The position numbers were made by a program, and so were the translations under genes. Of a stretch of 64,000 nucleotides of DNA, positions 1 to 9,181 are shown piece by piece. The first letter of the stretch is position 1. Every line of letters starts with the position of its first letter. This DNA comes from DASQEH01 sp038237745 (lineage in GTDB: Bacteria > Actinomycetota > Actinomycetes > Propionibacteriales > Nocardioidaceae), in NCBI GenBank assembly GCA_038237745.1, contig JBBRYJ010000012.1, forward strand, positions 1 through 64,000, in the 5' to 3' direction. Under the pieces are notes generated by a model. That model was given only the letters and a program-made list of their open reading frames with translations. It was not told the origin of the DNA and made no database searches.

Positions 1-473
1 AGCCCACATCAGGGGTAGCGTCAGGCACGTCGAGGTCTTCCAGATGGGCAGTGTCAGAACTTCCATCATCGGGAGACCTCGACACCTACCCCGCGACCGA
101 CGCGCGGACCCGCTCTACACCCTCAACTGTGAAGAGCCGGATAAGCCCGACCGAGCCAGATGAGCCGATCCACGCACCAACAAGGTCACGCGAGCGCCCC
201 CGTTTGACGCAGGCTTACTTTGCGGCATGTAGGTAAGCATTCAGCGGCCCGGCCTGCCCCGTAGCGTCTTAACGACTTGCTTACGCCAACCGCCCGAATC
301 TTGTCACGCTACTGACCACCGACCCAGTGCGTAAGCGCCTCGCACCAAGCGGTGAAACGTGCGAGCCCGTCACTGGTGGCAGTCCACCCGGCGCAGAGGG
401 ACCTGGGGCGGGCAATCCTTGACAGGCCGGCCAAGCTTGATCGTCACGACCGCATGCGTATGGCGCCGCGTGT
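1..473. other. Gene-free left edge, nothing recognised
   Basis: No reading frame in this stretch resembles a known family. A 61-codon frame at 51-236 exists, but its composition is ordinary for any frame in GC-rich DNA. I saw no RNA gene, repeat or clear terminator. It may hold the 3' flank of the BNR lipoprotein gene, which ends at 474. Confidence 0.4.
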
Positions 474-1988
474 CTACTTCTGAAGCGCGAACCACGTCCC
501 GCCAGGGCCGATGTAGTCGAAGCCTTCCCCCCACACTGCGATTGTCTTATCCCTGTTCGTCACGGCGATCTCGCCGTAGTCCCCGTAGATCTCCTTGAAT
601 CCCGTCGCGTGGACATAGCGAGGACCTGATCGCGCGTTGCTGAGCCTTACCGACGGACTCCAACTCTTGCCGCCGTCACCGGAGCTGCGGAAACGCGCGT
701 TCCAAGCGTTTTCATCTCCGCCGCGAGATGTCTGCATGTACCAGATTCGCGCGTCGCCCGGTGACGCGAAGTCGATCCGTGGCCCAGTGGCACTTTGACC
801 CGTCGCTGACAAGGCGACCCGCCTCCCCCACGTGCGTCCTTGGTCCTCGGAGGTGCGCACATACACCCGCTGCGGCCCTCCGGACCTCGTTGCACCCTCG
901 TAGGCAAAAGCGAGATTCCCCTCGGAGTCGTTGGCCACGCTCGTCTGGCCCGTGTAGTAGTCACTGGGACATCCCTTGGCCCTGCACGGCTCACCATTCG
1001 CCACTTTGTCGACTACCACGTTGCGCCACGTCTTACCGCGATCGCGAGAGATGATCGCGTGATGCCACACGGGACCCTCGACTGTCTGTCCATTACCTGC
1101 GTAGGTCACGCTGCTCTCCGAGAACACGACGGTCCCATTCGGCAACACCGTCCCGTCGTAAGCGTAGTAGTACCGCTTTGAGCTCGACAGCTTGACCTGC
1201 GACCAGCTCTTGCCGAAATCATGGGAGATCCCGACGTAGAGGTCGCCGCCCTGTGGTCCGTTCCAGGAGACGTAGACGTGTCGGCCGTTGGCGCTGCTGG
1301 TGATCTCAGGTTTGTCGGTCCAGGCCACGTGCCCGTAAACATGTATGGGCTTCGTCCAAGTCTTGCCGTGATCCGTCGACTTGATGAAGGCGGTCGAGAA
1401 GCCACCGGCTCGGTCGGCGTTGAGGAATGTCGAGTACACGTCGCCCGTCGCCGGCACCACTTCGATCGTGGGGTCGTATTGCGCTCCCGCGCCCCTGCAC
1501 ACGCATAGTGGTACCTGAGGACCCCACGTCTTGCCTCCGTCCTTCGAAATCGTGAGGGGAAGATAGGGCGTGGGGCAATGCTTAGGGCAGGTCTTTGGCT
1601 CGCCATATCGAGTGGTGAGCATGTAGACGTAGGGAGCGTTTGGATCGGCGGCGATCGCCGGCTCCCAGTCGTCGGTGCGCCTGTTGAGCAACCGCTCGGC
1701 GTTCCAGCCTGGGGCTGCACTGCTCGCTATCGCCCGGCCGGCGGCCGAACCAGTGCGCGCAGTGGCTGCATCGAAAGCGCTCAGTCGGTCTTGGGTGAGC
1801 TCGGCTTCTTCGGTGGCTTCGTCATCACCGGCGCGCCCGAGAACCTCCTCGGACGCAGACGCGGCATTGTCTCGCTGCCCCGCCACCGACGTGGCTCCGG
1901 CGGAACCAGCGTCGGGCGCGCTGAGGGTGCAGGCGGAAATAAGGACAGACATCAGAATGACGAGGACATAGCGGCCCAAAGTCTTCAT
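474..1988 (-). CDS. BNR/Asp-box (sialidase-like) exo-lipoprotein
   Basis: 504-residue predicted lipoprotein. The N-terminus (MKTLGRYVLVILMSVLISAC) is a type II signal peptide with lipobox ISAC and lipidated Cys20. A low-complexity Ala/Ser/Glu linker runs to about residue 90. The rest holds at least six Asp-box motifs of the form S-x-D-x-G-x-T-W (SKDGGKTW, STDHGKTW, SHDFGKSW, SRDRGKTW, SEDQGRTW, SGDGGKSW), which mark the blades of a sialidase-type beta-propeller. No clear catalytic Arg triad of true sialidases was recognised, so glycosidase activity is unproven; it may bind or process extracellular glycans. An ATG with GGAG 8 nt upstream sets the start. It stands alone; the next gene upstream is the histidine phosphatase on the same strand. 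Confidence 0.85.
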   Translation of the reverse strand: MKTLGRYVLVILMSVLISACTLSAPDAGSAGATSVAGQRDNAASASEEVLGRAGDDEATEEAELTQDRLSAFDAATARTGSAAGRAIASSAAPGWNAERLLNRRTDDWEPAIAADPNAPYVYMLTTRYGEPKTCPKHCPTPYLPLTISKDGGKTWGPQVPLCVCRGAGAQYDPTIEVVPATGDVYSTFLNADRAGGFSTAFIKSTDHGKTWTKPIHVYGHVAWTDKPEITSSANGRHVYVSWNGPQGGDLYVGISHDFGKSWSQVKLSSSKRYYYAYDGTVLPNGTVVFSESSVTYAGNGQTVEGPVWHHAIISRDRGKTWRNVVVDKVANGEPCRAKGCPSDYYTGQTSVANDSEGNLAFAYEGATRSGGPQRVYVRTSEDQGRTWGRRVALSATGQSATGPRIDFASPGDARIWYMQTSRGGDENAWNARFRSSGDGGKSWSPSVRLSNARSGPRYVHATGFKEIYGDYGEIAVTNRDKTIAVWGEGFDYIGPGGTWFALQK

Positions 1989-2134
1989 CGAACGCTCCGG
2001 TAGCGAGAAAGAGGGAGTTTAGGCCGACCCTGGCTGAACGGTCAAACAACACAAGTCGGCTTCCTATCCCCTCAACTGCGGCAAACACCGGAGCGTCCAC
2101 GAAGTCGGGGGTGGACATGGATCCCTCGGAGCGT

Positions 2135-2680
2135 TCAGGGATAACGGCGCATTGATTGTCCGCCTCCTTCGAGGAGGAAGCAGTCCGGAAACCATAGGGC
2201 AGACCAGAAGTGAACCGCCTGAGCCTGTGCAAGAGCGCCGCGGCGCACAAGCCACATCGTCAAGACCATGCCGTGCGTGGCGATGACGACCGGGACGGTT
2301 GGCCACTTCTGCAGCACCTCCGCGACTCCGGCATCGAACCTAGCAACAGCTTCTGCTTGCGGCTCCCACCCACGGTGAGCCGTTCCCTCCAGATAGTGGC
2401 GTCGCCGTTCGCGGAAGTTGACGTCCCACGGCTCGCCTCGGCGCTTGATCTCATTGAAGCGGGGGTCCCGCGTCACCTCGGACGACCCACGGAGCGTCTC
2501 CCAGGCCTTCCGCTCGTCGGTCGAGAAGAGCAATGAATCCGGTGGCAAAGCGGCCACGAGTGCACGTGCTTCAGCTCGGCCCTCGGTACTGAGAGCCCAC
2601 GTGTCAGGCGCCTCCTCACGGGAGGCAGCTGGCATGGCGTGCCGCACGAGCAAGAGCACACCGAGGAGCCTAGTGAGCAA
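2135..2680 (-). CDS. Histidine phosphatase family protein
   Basis: 181 residues of the phosphoglycerate-mutase-like superfamily. The phosphoacceptor motif LLVRHAMPA lies at residues 10-18 (Arg13, His14), with Ala where the classic RHG has Gly. The second conserved His is in ATHGMVL near the C-terminal third, and TDERKAWET supplies the Arg/Glu segment. The substrate cannot be told; members act on phosphosugars, nucleotides or phosphoproteins. The start is taken as TTG at 2680 because GGGAGGGG lies 8 nt upstream. A GTG at 2659, just before the motif, is the alternative. Slightly short for the family (usually about 200), but the core appears complete. Confidence 0.75.
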   Translation of the reverse strand: MLTRLLGVLLLVRHAMPAASREEAPDTWALSTEGRAEARALVAALPPDSLLFSTDERKAWETLRGSSEVTRDPRFNEIKRRGEPWDVNFRERRRHYLEGTAHRGWEPQAEAVARFDAGVAEVLQKWPTVPVVIATHGMVLTMWLVRRGALAQAQAVHFWSALWFPDCFLLEGGGQSMRRYP

Positions 2681-2855
2681 CGATCGGGCCCCTCCCGCAA
2701 GGCAGTGTGGAGCATGCCTTCATCACCTGGGCCTGCGCAGTACGCCGGCCGAGGCACTCACTGCTGGCCGAGCCTGAGTGGACCTCTCGACCTGCCCATC
2801 GTCGTCCGCCTGATCACAGCTAGCCGACCTGATCGGGGTGGTGGAGGATCTAGCG

Positions 2856-3617
2856 GTGAAGACGATCGGTGTCCTCGGTGGTATGAGCAGCGTGGCCAGC
2901 GCGGAGTACTACCGACTTCTCAACGAGGGCGTGAACGCTCGTCTCGGTGGTTACGCCTCGGCGGAGCTCCTGTTGTACAACGTCGACTTCGCCGTGATCG
3001 AGGCCTGCATAAAAGATGAGCACTATGACCTTGCCGCCGACTACCTTGCCGAGCGGGCGCGCCGGCTCGAGCGTGGTGGGGCGGAGTTCCTGGTCCTGGC
3101 GACGAATACGTTGCACCGGGTGGCTGCTGACATTGAGGCGGCGGTCGAGATCCCGTTCGTACACATCGTCGACGTCACCGCTGACGCCGCGTCGGGTGCG
3201 GGCGTCGACCGGCTGGGTCTGCTGGGGACCGGGCCGGTGATGCAGGCCGAGTTCTACCGCTCGCGCTTCGCCGAGCACGGAATCGAGGTCCTGGCGCCGA
3301 GCCAGGGCGATCAGGCCGTCGTCCATCGCGTCATCTTCGAGGAGCTGACACACGGACGCCTGGAGGACGACTCTCGGGCACAGTACCTGCGGATCATGCG
3401 AGAGCTGGTTGCCGGGGGCGCTCAGGGCATCGTGCTCGGATGCACAGAGATCAGCCTGCTCGTCTCGCCCGCCGACATACCGGAGATTCAGCTCTTCGAC
3501 ACAACCGCCCTCCACGTCGACAGGGCCGTGGAGCTCAGCCTCGGAATTCGACCACTCCCGTCGAGGGCCGCAACCGGACGCTTGAGGTCGCGCCCTCCCG
3601 TCTGCCCGATCTCATAG
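2856..3617 (+). CDS. Aspartate/glutamate racemase family protein
   Basis: 253 residues. N-terminal VLGGMSS is the substrate-binding signature of the Asp/Glu racemase superfamily. The second catalytic Cys is Cys196 in VLGCTEIS. At the first catalytic position the sequence reads LATNTLH: Thr83 stands where cofactor-independent two-Cys racemases have Cys. From memory, a Thr83/Cys197 pair occurs in the E. coli YgeA-type L-Asp/Glu-specific racemase, so this fits that subgroup rather than a dead enzyme. GTG 2856 is preferred over GTG 2838 because GGAGG sits about 8 nt before it and the family starts directly with the beta strand. Likely cytoplasmic and involved in D-amino-acid formation or turnover. 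It runs toward the PPOX gene 17 nt downstream. Confidence 0.85.
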   Translation: MKTIGVLGGMSSVASAEYYRLLNEGVNARLGGYASAELLLYNVDFAVIEACIKDEHYDLAADYLAERARRLERGGAEFLVLATNTLHRVAADIEAAVEIPFVHIVDVTADAASGAGVDRLGLLGTGPVMQAEFYRSRFAEHGIEVLAPSQGDQAVVHRVIFEELTHGRLEDDSRAQYLRIMRELVAGGAQGIVLGCTEISLLVSPADIPEIQLFDTTALHVDRAVELSLGIRPLPSRAATGRLRSRPPVCPIS

Positions 3618-3620
3618 CGG

Positions 3621-3626
3621 CATAAT
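3621..3626 (+). promoter_or_regulatory. Probable -10 box (CATAAT) for a leaderless transcript
   Basis: CATAAT ends 8 nt before the ATG at 3635, the spacing that places the transcription start at or next to the start codon. The following gene has no Shine-Dalgarno sequence. No convincing -35 was seen. Confidence 0.45.
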
Positions 3627-3634
3627 GCACGGTC

Positions 3635-4084
3635 ATGGATGAAGACGCCACGGACGACATCGAGATCCTGGACCGAGCAACCTGCCTGAAGCTCCTTGGC
3701 ACCCTCGACATAGGTCGGTGCGCCTGGATCGACGAGCAGGGGCGCATCGTTGTCATCCCCGTGAACTTCGCTCTTTTCGGGGAACACATCGTCTTCCGCT
3801 CGAACGAAGGAGCAAAGCTGTTCGCCGCCGGGCAGAACGCCTACTTCAGCTTCGAGGTCGACGATCTCGAGCCCGCGGTTCACGGCGGATGGAGCGTGCT
3901 GGTTCAAGGACGCGCCGAGGAAGTAACAAACCCGGAGGAGAAGACGCGGCTCCAGGAGCTCGTCCGTCCGTGGTCCCGGGTCGAGAGGCTCGAGGTCGTC
4001 CGAATACCTGCCGAGTATGTGACAGGGCGACGCATCCGGCTCCACGCGGGCGGAGTCAGCGTGCTCCAGGGTCGCCGCGACTAG
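3635..4084 (+). CDS. Pyridoxamine 5'-phosphate oxidase family, FMN-binding split-barrel protein
   Basis: 149 residues. The pattern ILDRATCLKLLGTLDIGRCAW followed by IVVIPVNFALFGEHIVFRS and GAKLF matches the single-domain PPOX-like family (NimA/DUF-type) that binds a flavin or deazaflavin in a split beta-barrel dimer. HGGWSVLVQGRAEEV is the usual second half of the barrel. The substrate is unknown; actinobacterial relatives include F420-dependent reductases and FMN oxidoreductases. Start ATG 3635 is supported by a -10 box 8 nt upstream and lacks a Shine-Dalgarno sequence, suggesting leaderless translation. The acetyltransferase pseudogene begins 5 nt after its stop. Confidence 0.8.
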   Translation: MDEDATDDIEILDRATCLKLLGTLDIGRCAWIDEQGRIVVIPVNFALFGEHIVFRSNEGAKLFAAGQNAYFSFEVDDLEPAVHGGWSVLVQGRAEEVTNPEEKTRLQELVRPWSRVERLEVVRIPAEYVTGRRIRLHAGGVSVLQGRRD

Positions 4085-4089
4085 CCCCG

Positions 4090-4652
4090 GTGGCCGGCAC
4101 GGCGTACGTGCGGTCGGCGACCAGCGCCGACGCGCCCAGCATCCAAGCCATCTACAGCGCCGCGGTGACCGACTCCGTGAGCACCCTCGAAGAAGCCCTT
4201 CCGGACGTCGAAGAGATGGTGCGCCGGATGAACTCCCAACCTCGTCTGCCCTGGCTTGTGGCGACCCGCGACGACGTGGTCGCGGGCTACGCCTAGCCCC
4301 GGTACATCGGGCTAGGCGTGGATATCGCTGGTCGACCGACTGCTCCATCTACCTTCACCCCCGGGAGCAAGGTCGCGGGACCGGCCGGAACCTGTACCAG
4401 CGACTCCTGGACGAGCTGAGAGCGCTCGGCTACGTCTCGGCGTTCGCGGGCATCGCCTTGCCCAACGACGCCAGCGTGGGGCTCCACGAGGCGCTCGGCT
4501 TCACTCCGGTTGGCACGTTCCTCCGGGTGGGGTACAAGCATCGTCGCTGGCATGACGTCGGCTGGTGGCAGCTCGCGCTGGCAACGCCGCCGAGCACACC
4601 CGGGGAGCCCCAATCCTGGGAAGGGGGGTCCTCGAGGAGCTCCCTGGAGTAG
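4090..4652 (+). pseudogene. Phosphinothricin-type GNAT acetyltransferase, single-base frameshift
   Basis: From GTG 4090 the protein reads AYVRSATSADAPSIQAIYSA and runs to GYA, where TAG at 4294-4296 ends it after 68 codons. Homology resumes in another frame, from 4296 onward: APVHRARRGYRWSTDCSIYL, then the acetyl-CoA loop QGRGTGRNLYQRLL, ending at 4652. Restoring one base between 4295 and 4296 would give GYAYAPVHRARRGYRW, the expected PAT sequence, and a protein of about 187 residues (usual length 170-185). So either a recent inactivating deletion or a sequence error explains it. Intact relatives N-acetylate phosphinothricin or methionine sulfoximine-like substrates. It follows the PPOX gene by 5 nt. 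Confidence 0.8.
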
Positions 4653-4680
4653 AAGCGATCCCCATGAGGTCCGTCCAGGC

Positions 4681-5850
4681 TCAGGGGTGATCTGAACGTC
4701 GCCTGCGCAACAGCCGCTGCCGTGCTGCGCGAAGGAAGGAGGCGGAGTCGGCAGCCTTCTCGCGGGCAGTCCGCAACGTCGGATGTTGTGTCTGCGTGCG
4801 GCGAGCCAGCTCGAGTAGCAGCTCGGCGGTGGCCTGCACGGCCGATTCGGCAATCGCTGCCTCTGAGTTCTCCTGGGGGCGTGACCCCGCATTCTGGCGG
4901 GGTCGCAGGTCGTCGAGATCGCCGCGGACGTCGTACCCACGCTCCCTGATCTGATCGACCCACGCCTCTGCAAGCTCCTCCGCGATCGGCCAGAGCTTCG
5001 CGGGCAGCGTCGGGGACGGGGACTCGATACCGGCCAGGATCTGATTGGCGTAGAGCCGTGTCACGATCTTCCCGTAACCGGGATGGGGAAGCCGGTCGGC
5101 GAGGGCAAGGTTGACGCGCCGGAGAAGCTCGATCTCGGTCACTCCCAGAGACTTGTTGGAGCGCGGGGCGTGGGAGGGGTCGTACCTCTGTGGGTCGATT
5201 CCGATGACCCCGGCGAACCTTGTCCACAGCACGGTGGGGTCCGAGCCTGAGGGGGGCACCGTCACCACGTGCACGTGATCGGCGGCCAGCGTCGAGCCCC
5301 AACGGTCCAGCAGGTCAGGAATCTGTTGGGCGGGCGACAGCTTACGGTCCGTTCCCACCTTGCGGCTTACGGTTCCGAAACGCGTCGGGCTTCCGAGCTT
5401 GATCCGCTGCTGCCATGCCGACACGAGCTGCCGCGCCGGGTCGCGCGCCGTCACCACCAGATGAAGGTCGGTGCCCGCGAGGTCTCTCACCGCAGCTGCG
5501 GCATGCTCGGCATCCGCGGTAGCGAAGAGCTCGTGCGACACGACGACCACCCCGTCGAAGGCCTTGACCTTTTTCACCAGCCGAGGCCACGCATTCAGTG
5601 CCCGCACACGCGGTATGTCTCCCCCCTCACCGAAGCCGAAGCCATGGTCGCCGCGTGCGTCGAGAGCCGCGTGCATGGGCCGCGGGCGGGTCGGGACGAG
5701 AACACCCTCCTTCTCGAGATCCGACTGCCAGTAGCGAAGGACGCCCTGGATGTACGTCGTCCCGGTCTTCGGGGGCCCGACGTGGAAGTAGACCGTCGGA
5801 CGGCCTTCGGAGGTCACCACGACCAGCATCGTAGTGAGGTAGGCGGTCAT
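4681..5850 (-). CDS. Sulfotransferase-family (PAPS-binding) protein
   Basis: 389 residues. The 5'-phosphosulfate loop is GPPKTGTTYIQGVL near residue 25, and the 3'-phosphate-binding segment is VTARDPARQLVSAWQ near 130-145 (Arg and Ser). Both are hallmarks of PAPS-dependent sulfotransferases. The C-terminal 80 residues are charged and probably flexible. The acceptor is unknown. Unlike the two sulfotransferases in the polysaccharide locus, it is not in a glycan operon, but it resembles actinobacterial proteins acting on surface carbohydrates. Start ATG 5850 is used; ATG 5829 (residue 8) is an alternative. Confidence 0.7.
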   Translation of the reverse strand: MTAYLTTMLVVVTSEGRPTVYFHVGPPKTGTTYIQGVLRYWQSDLEKEGVLVPTRPRPMHAALDARGDHGFGFGEGGDIPRVRALNAWPRLVKKVKAFDGVVVVSHELFATADAEHAAAAVRDLAGTDLHLVVTARDPARQLVSAWQQRIKLGSPTRFGTVSRKVGTDRKLSPAQQIPDLLDRWGSTLAADHVHVVTVPPSGSDPTVLWTRFAGVIGIDPQRYDPSHAPRSNKSLGVTEIELLRRVNLALADRLPHPGYGKIVTRLYANQILAGIESPSPTLPAKLWPIAEELAEAWVDQIRERGYDVRGDLDDLRPRQNAGSRPQENSEAAIAESAVQATAELLLELARRTQTQHPTLRTAREKAADSASFLRAARQRLLRRRRSDHP

Positions 5851-5912
5851 CGGGGAGTTCCGGAAGGTCCCGACCCGCGCTCGGCTGCTCAGGCGACACC
5901 ATGGGCTACCCC

Positions 5913-5918
5913 TACACT
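5913..5918 (+). promoter_or_regulatory. Probable -10 box (TACACT) for a leaderless M20 mRNA
   Basis: TACACT ends 6 nt before ATG 5925. No Shine-Dalgarno precedes either in-frame ATG (5901 or 5925), so the downstream ATG is the better start if transcription begins there. The -35 region is weak. Confidence 0.4.
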
Positions 5919-5924
5919 TCCCTC

Positions 5925-7067
5925 ATGCCGACCCATGAGCAGGTTGTTCTCGACCGGATCGATGCTTTGGCGCCGCAGCTCATCGGACTCTCGCACTCGC
6001 TGCACGACGACCCTGAGCTTGCCTACCAGGAGGTACGCTCCGCGGCTCGATGCGCGGATCTCCTGCAAACCGGCGGGTTCGACGTCGAGCGGCAGGCGTA
6101 CGGCTTGGAGACGTCCTTCGCGGCGCGCTCAGACACCGAAGGCACACACGTGGTCCTGTGTGCCGAGTACGATGCGCTGCCGGCGGTAGGTCACGCCTGC
6201 GGGCACAACGTGATCGCGGCAGCCGCGCTCGGCGCAGGGCTTGGCCTCCTGCCGGTGTCACAACAGGTCGGACTGCGCGTGACGGTCCTGGGTACGCCGG
6301 CCGAGGAAGCGGGTGGCGGCAAGGTCGACCTGATCAACGCCGGAGCTTTCGCAGGCGTCGACGTTGCGATGATGATGCATCCGACACCATGGGACATCTC
6401 GGGGGCATCCGGCCTGGCGATCGAGGAGTGGCTCGTCGCCGTACGGGGCAAGGCTTCGCATGCCAGCAGTGAGCCGCAGCTGGGCCGCAACGCCCTCGAC
6501 GGCCTGGTGGCCGGATACACAGCCGTCGCCATGCTGCGGCAGCACCTGCGGCCACACCAACAGGTGCACGGCATCATCACCCACGGCGGAGACGCCCCCA
6601 ACATCGTGCCCGAGCGAGCCGAGGCGTCGTACTACCTGCGTGCCATCGACATGGAAGACCTGGACGACCTGCGCGGGCGGGTCCGAGCCTGCATGGAGGG
6701 GGCGGCGCTCGCGACGGGGACCACCGTCGAGATCTCGAAGGCCGGCCATGTCTACGAGCCCGTCAAGCAGAACGCGGCTCTGGTGGCGGCGTTCGACCGC
6801 GCCTGCGAAGCCATCGGACGTCCGTTTACTCCCGACCCGGCAGGCGCAGGACTGTCGGGTTCGACCGATTTCGGCAACGTGAGCCAGATTGTGCCCGGAC
6901 TCCACGCCGACATGGCGGTGCACTCCTGGCCGGCTGTGAACCACCAGCACGAGTTCGCCGCTCATTGTGTCGGGCCGGACGGGGACAAGACCCTCATCGA
7001 GGGCGCCAAGGCCCTGGCGCTCACGGCGCTAGCGGTCGCGGCCGACCCCGGTCTCGTTCGTCGTTGA
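5925..7067 (+). CDS. M20-family amidohydrolase / metallopeptidase
   Basis: 380 residues from ATG 5925 (388 if ATG 5901 is used). Family signatures: VVLCAEYDALP with the metal-bridging Asp, GHACGHNVIAAAALGAG, and EEAGGGK with the catalytic Glu, followed by the lid/dimerisation domain around residues 180-290 and a C-terminal metal-ligand His (NHQHEF). This pattern is closest to the M20D subgroup (aminobenzoyl-glutamate, N-acyl-amino-acid or dipeptide hydrolases such as PM20D2). Expected to be a cytoplasmic two-metal hydrolase of an N-acyl or peptide bond. Convergent with the broken diguanylate gene downstream; no clear terminator is visible in the 54-nt gap. Confidence 0.8.
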   Translation: MPTHEQVVLDRIDALAPQLIGLSHSLHDDPELAYQEVRSAARCADLLQTGGFDVERQAYGLETSFAARSDTEGTHVVLCAEYDALPAVGHACGHNVIAAAALGAGLGLLPVSQQVGLRVTVLGTPAEEAGGGKVDLINAGAFAGVDVAMMMHPTPWDISGASGLAIEEWLVAVRGKASHASSEPQLGRNALDGLVAGYTAVAMLRQHLRPHQQVHGIITHGGDAPNIVPERAEASYYLRAIDMEDLDDLRGRVRACMEGAALATGTTVEISKAGHVYEPVKQNAALVAAFDRACEAIGRPFTPDPAGAGLSGSTDFGNVSQIVPGLHADMAVHSWPAVNHQHEFAAHCVGPDGDKTLIEGAKALALTALAVAADPGLVRR

Positions 7068-7121
7068 GGGCGTTGGGCACCTTACGGCTTGCAGAGGCTC
7101 ATCCCTTCGGCTGAAGAGATG

Positions 7122-8751
7122 CTAAGTGTCGCAAAGGGCACGACCGGGCTTTAGGAAAAATCTGACCGGGGCCTGTTCAGCGGGTCGGAGGATCTTCGAG
7201 TTGAGGGCCTCGGGAAGCAGCGCGGCGCTGAAGTAGTGGCCCTGAGCGCGGTCGGCGCCCATATCGATCACCTGGTGCAGCTGCGCCTCGGTCTCCACGC
7301 CCTCGGCCACGACGTTCAGGTCCAGGGCAAGCGAGAGGTTGATGACGGCGGTCACGATCGCACGAGTCGCGGAGTCCGTGGCCATGTCGGCGATGAAGCC
7401 CCGGTCGATCTTCACCACGTCGAAGGGGAAGCGCTGCAGGTAGCCGAGCGACGAGTATCCCGTGCCGAAGTCGTCGAGAGCCAGGCCTACGCCCAGCTTC
7501 TTGAGCTCCCCCAGGACTGCACGTGCGCGCGGGGCGTCGATGAGCAGGACGCTCTCTGTCACCTCGAGATGAAGCGTCGACGGCTCGACATCGCTCGCCT
7601 CGAGCACGTCGGCAACGGTCTCCGTGAAGGACGGCCCCATCACCTGATGGGCGGACACATTGACCGCCACATGGGGGACCGCCTCCGCGCCGAACTCCTG
7701 TCTCCACTCCTGCAGGTCTCGGCAGGCTTGCCTGAGCGCCCAGGCGCCGAGCGGCTGGATCAGACCCGTGCGCTCGGCCACCGGCACGATGGTCTCCGGC
7801 ATCACCACACCCCCGCAAGGGGTCGTTTCAGCGCAGCAATGCCTCGACACCGTGCAACGTCCCTTCGCGGATGTCGACGATGGGCTGGTAGGCCAGTCTG
7901 AACTCGCCGCGATCGAGCGCGTTCTGGATTCCCCAGTGCAGGATGTCTCCGGCTTCGGCGAACGAAGTCAGCTGGTCCAGGACCCGGTACTGAGCGCCGC
8001 CAGCGCGTTTCGCGAGGTACATGGCGAAGTCGGCGTCACGCAGCAGCTTGTTGGGCGAGTCCTGGTCCCGCCCTGAGAACGCGACGCCGACGCTCGCCGT
8101 CATATTGAGGACATACCCGCTGACCTCGAAGCGCTCCAGCAGGGCGGCTTGCACATACCCGGCCATGAGCCGGCCCTGCGATCGTGACGTCAGGGGCTCG
8201 GAGACGATGACGAACTCGTCACCGGAGAGCCTGGCCAGCTCCTTGGACTCTTCTCGGGTCCGGGCGTTGAACAGGTAGGCAGATGCGACGTCGGCCATCG
8301 TCTGCGCGGCCGCCATCTCGGCGGCGTCGAGCGCCCCGGGCTCATCACGGTAGAGGTCGAGCGCCCCCAACTTGTCGCCTTCGAGCTTCAGCGGGAAGGT
8401 GAAGACGGCGCCCAGACCCCTCTGCCACGCACGAGGCGAGAACCGTGAGAAGCCCTGGTCGAGGCTCAGGTCGGGTATGGCGACGGGCTCCCCGCTCTCG
8501 AATGCCGCGAGGCAGGGGCCCTCTCCGAGCTCGTTCTGTAGCGACTCGATCTCCAGAACCACCGGGTTGCTCGCTGCGACGAAGTGAAGCTCGTAGCCCT
8601 CGCCCTTGAGCATGACGCCTGCCCCGGTGACAGGCAGCGCGTCGACAATGCGGCCGACAAGATGGTCGAGCGTTCTTCGGATCGAGAAATCAGTTCCCAG
8701 CGTGTGCGCGAACTCAGCCAAAACCTGGGCCAGTTGCGTCTCCTCTTCCAC
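7122..8751 (-). pseudogene. GAF-GGDEF-EAL c-di-GMP protein, broken by internal deletion and frameshift
   Basis: Reading from GTG 8751 (GGGGAGG upstream; TTG 8781 is the alternative), residues 1-170 are a GAF domain. The frame then passes directly from REESKELAR to LSGDEFVIVSEP: the active-site SGDEF strand is present, but roughly 80 residues normally before it (LTGLPNR and FxxIND segments) are missing. After the rest of the GGDEF fold and the start of an EAL domain (FRLAYQPIVDI, GVEALLR) the frame stops at TGA near 7830. EAL homology resumes one base out of phase (TPCGGVVMPETIVPVAERTG, LDDFGTGYSSLGYLQRFPFD, VVAEGVETEAQ) and ends at 7122. Adding one G after LLR (TGG for W) would restore a continuous EAL domain. 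Intact relatives make and degrade c-di-GMP. Confidence 0.8.
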
Positions 8752-8929
8752 GACTACCTCCCCGCCGACAACGTACTGCAACCAAGCGTGTACAGGCGAG
8801 GCACCTTGGCCAGCGGAAGGTCACGGTCCAGCCACCGGCAGCGGGAAGTCAGGCCGCGTCCAGAGCGGACGTGCGGATCAGACTTGCGGGAGTGACGGTG
8901 CCCTGGTGGCGCCGCCGACTCGTCGGGTC

Positions 8930-9073
8930 TTAGCCTTCGTCGTCTTGCGAGCCCTCGGACGGCTGCCCCGCATTGTCAGGCATGCTCTCATCGTGCGAGC
9001 TACTCGCATCGTCCGGGTCTGCGTCGTCGGGAAGCTGCGGGTTGTCGACTGGTTCACTCGGTGAGGTGGTCAT
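8930..9073 (-). CDS. Small acidic hypothetical protein
   Basis: 47 residues from ATG 9073, very rich in Asp, Glu, Ser and Pro (PQLPDDADPDDASSSHDES...), with no hydrophobic core, so probably disordered. It lies between tRNA-Asn and the broken GGDEF gene, on the same strand as both. Third positions are moderately GC-rich. There is no Shine-Dalgarno sequence and no recognised family, so this is a tentative call. Confidence 0.35.
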   Translation of the reverse strand: MTTSPSEPVDNPQLPDDADPDDASSSHDESMPDNAGQPSEGSQDDEG

Positions 9074-9181
9074 GTCGGCGGTGTACCCCGAGCGTGCCGG
9101 ATGATGCCCGCTGACCTGGTGCGGAGGACCGACCCGGCTGGTGAGTAACGACGCGTCGCGCAGAACATTCGTGTCGACCGG

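Noticed and set aside
51..236. Small gene at the left edge
   Set aside because: No ribosome binding site, no family, ordinary chance length for GC-rich DNA.
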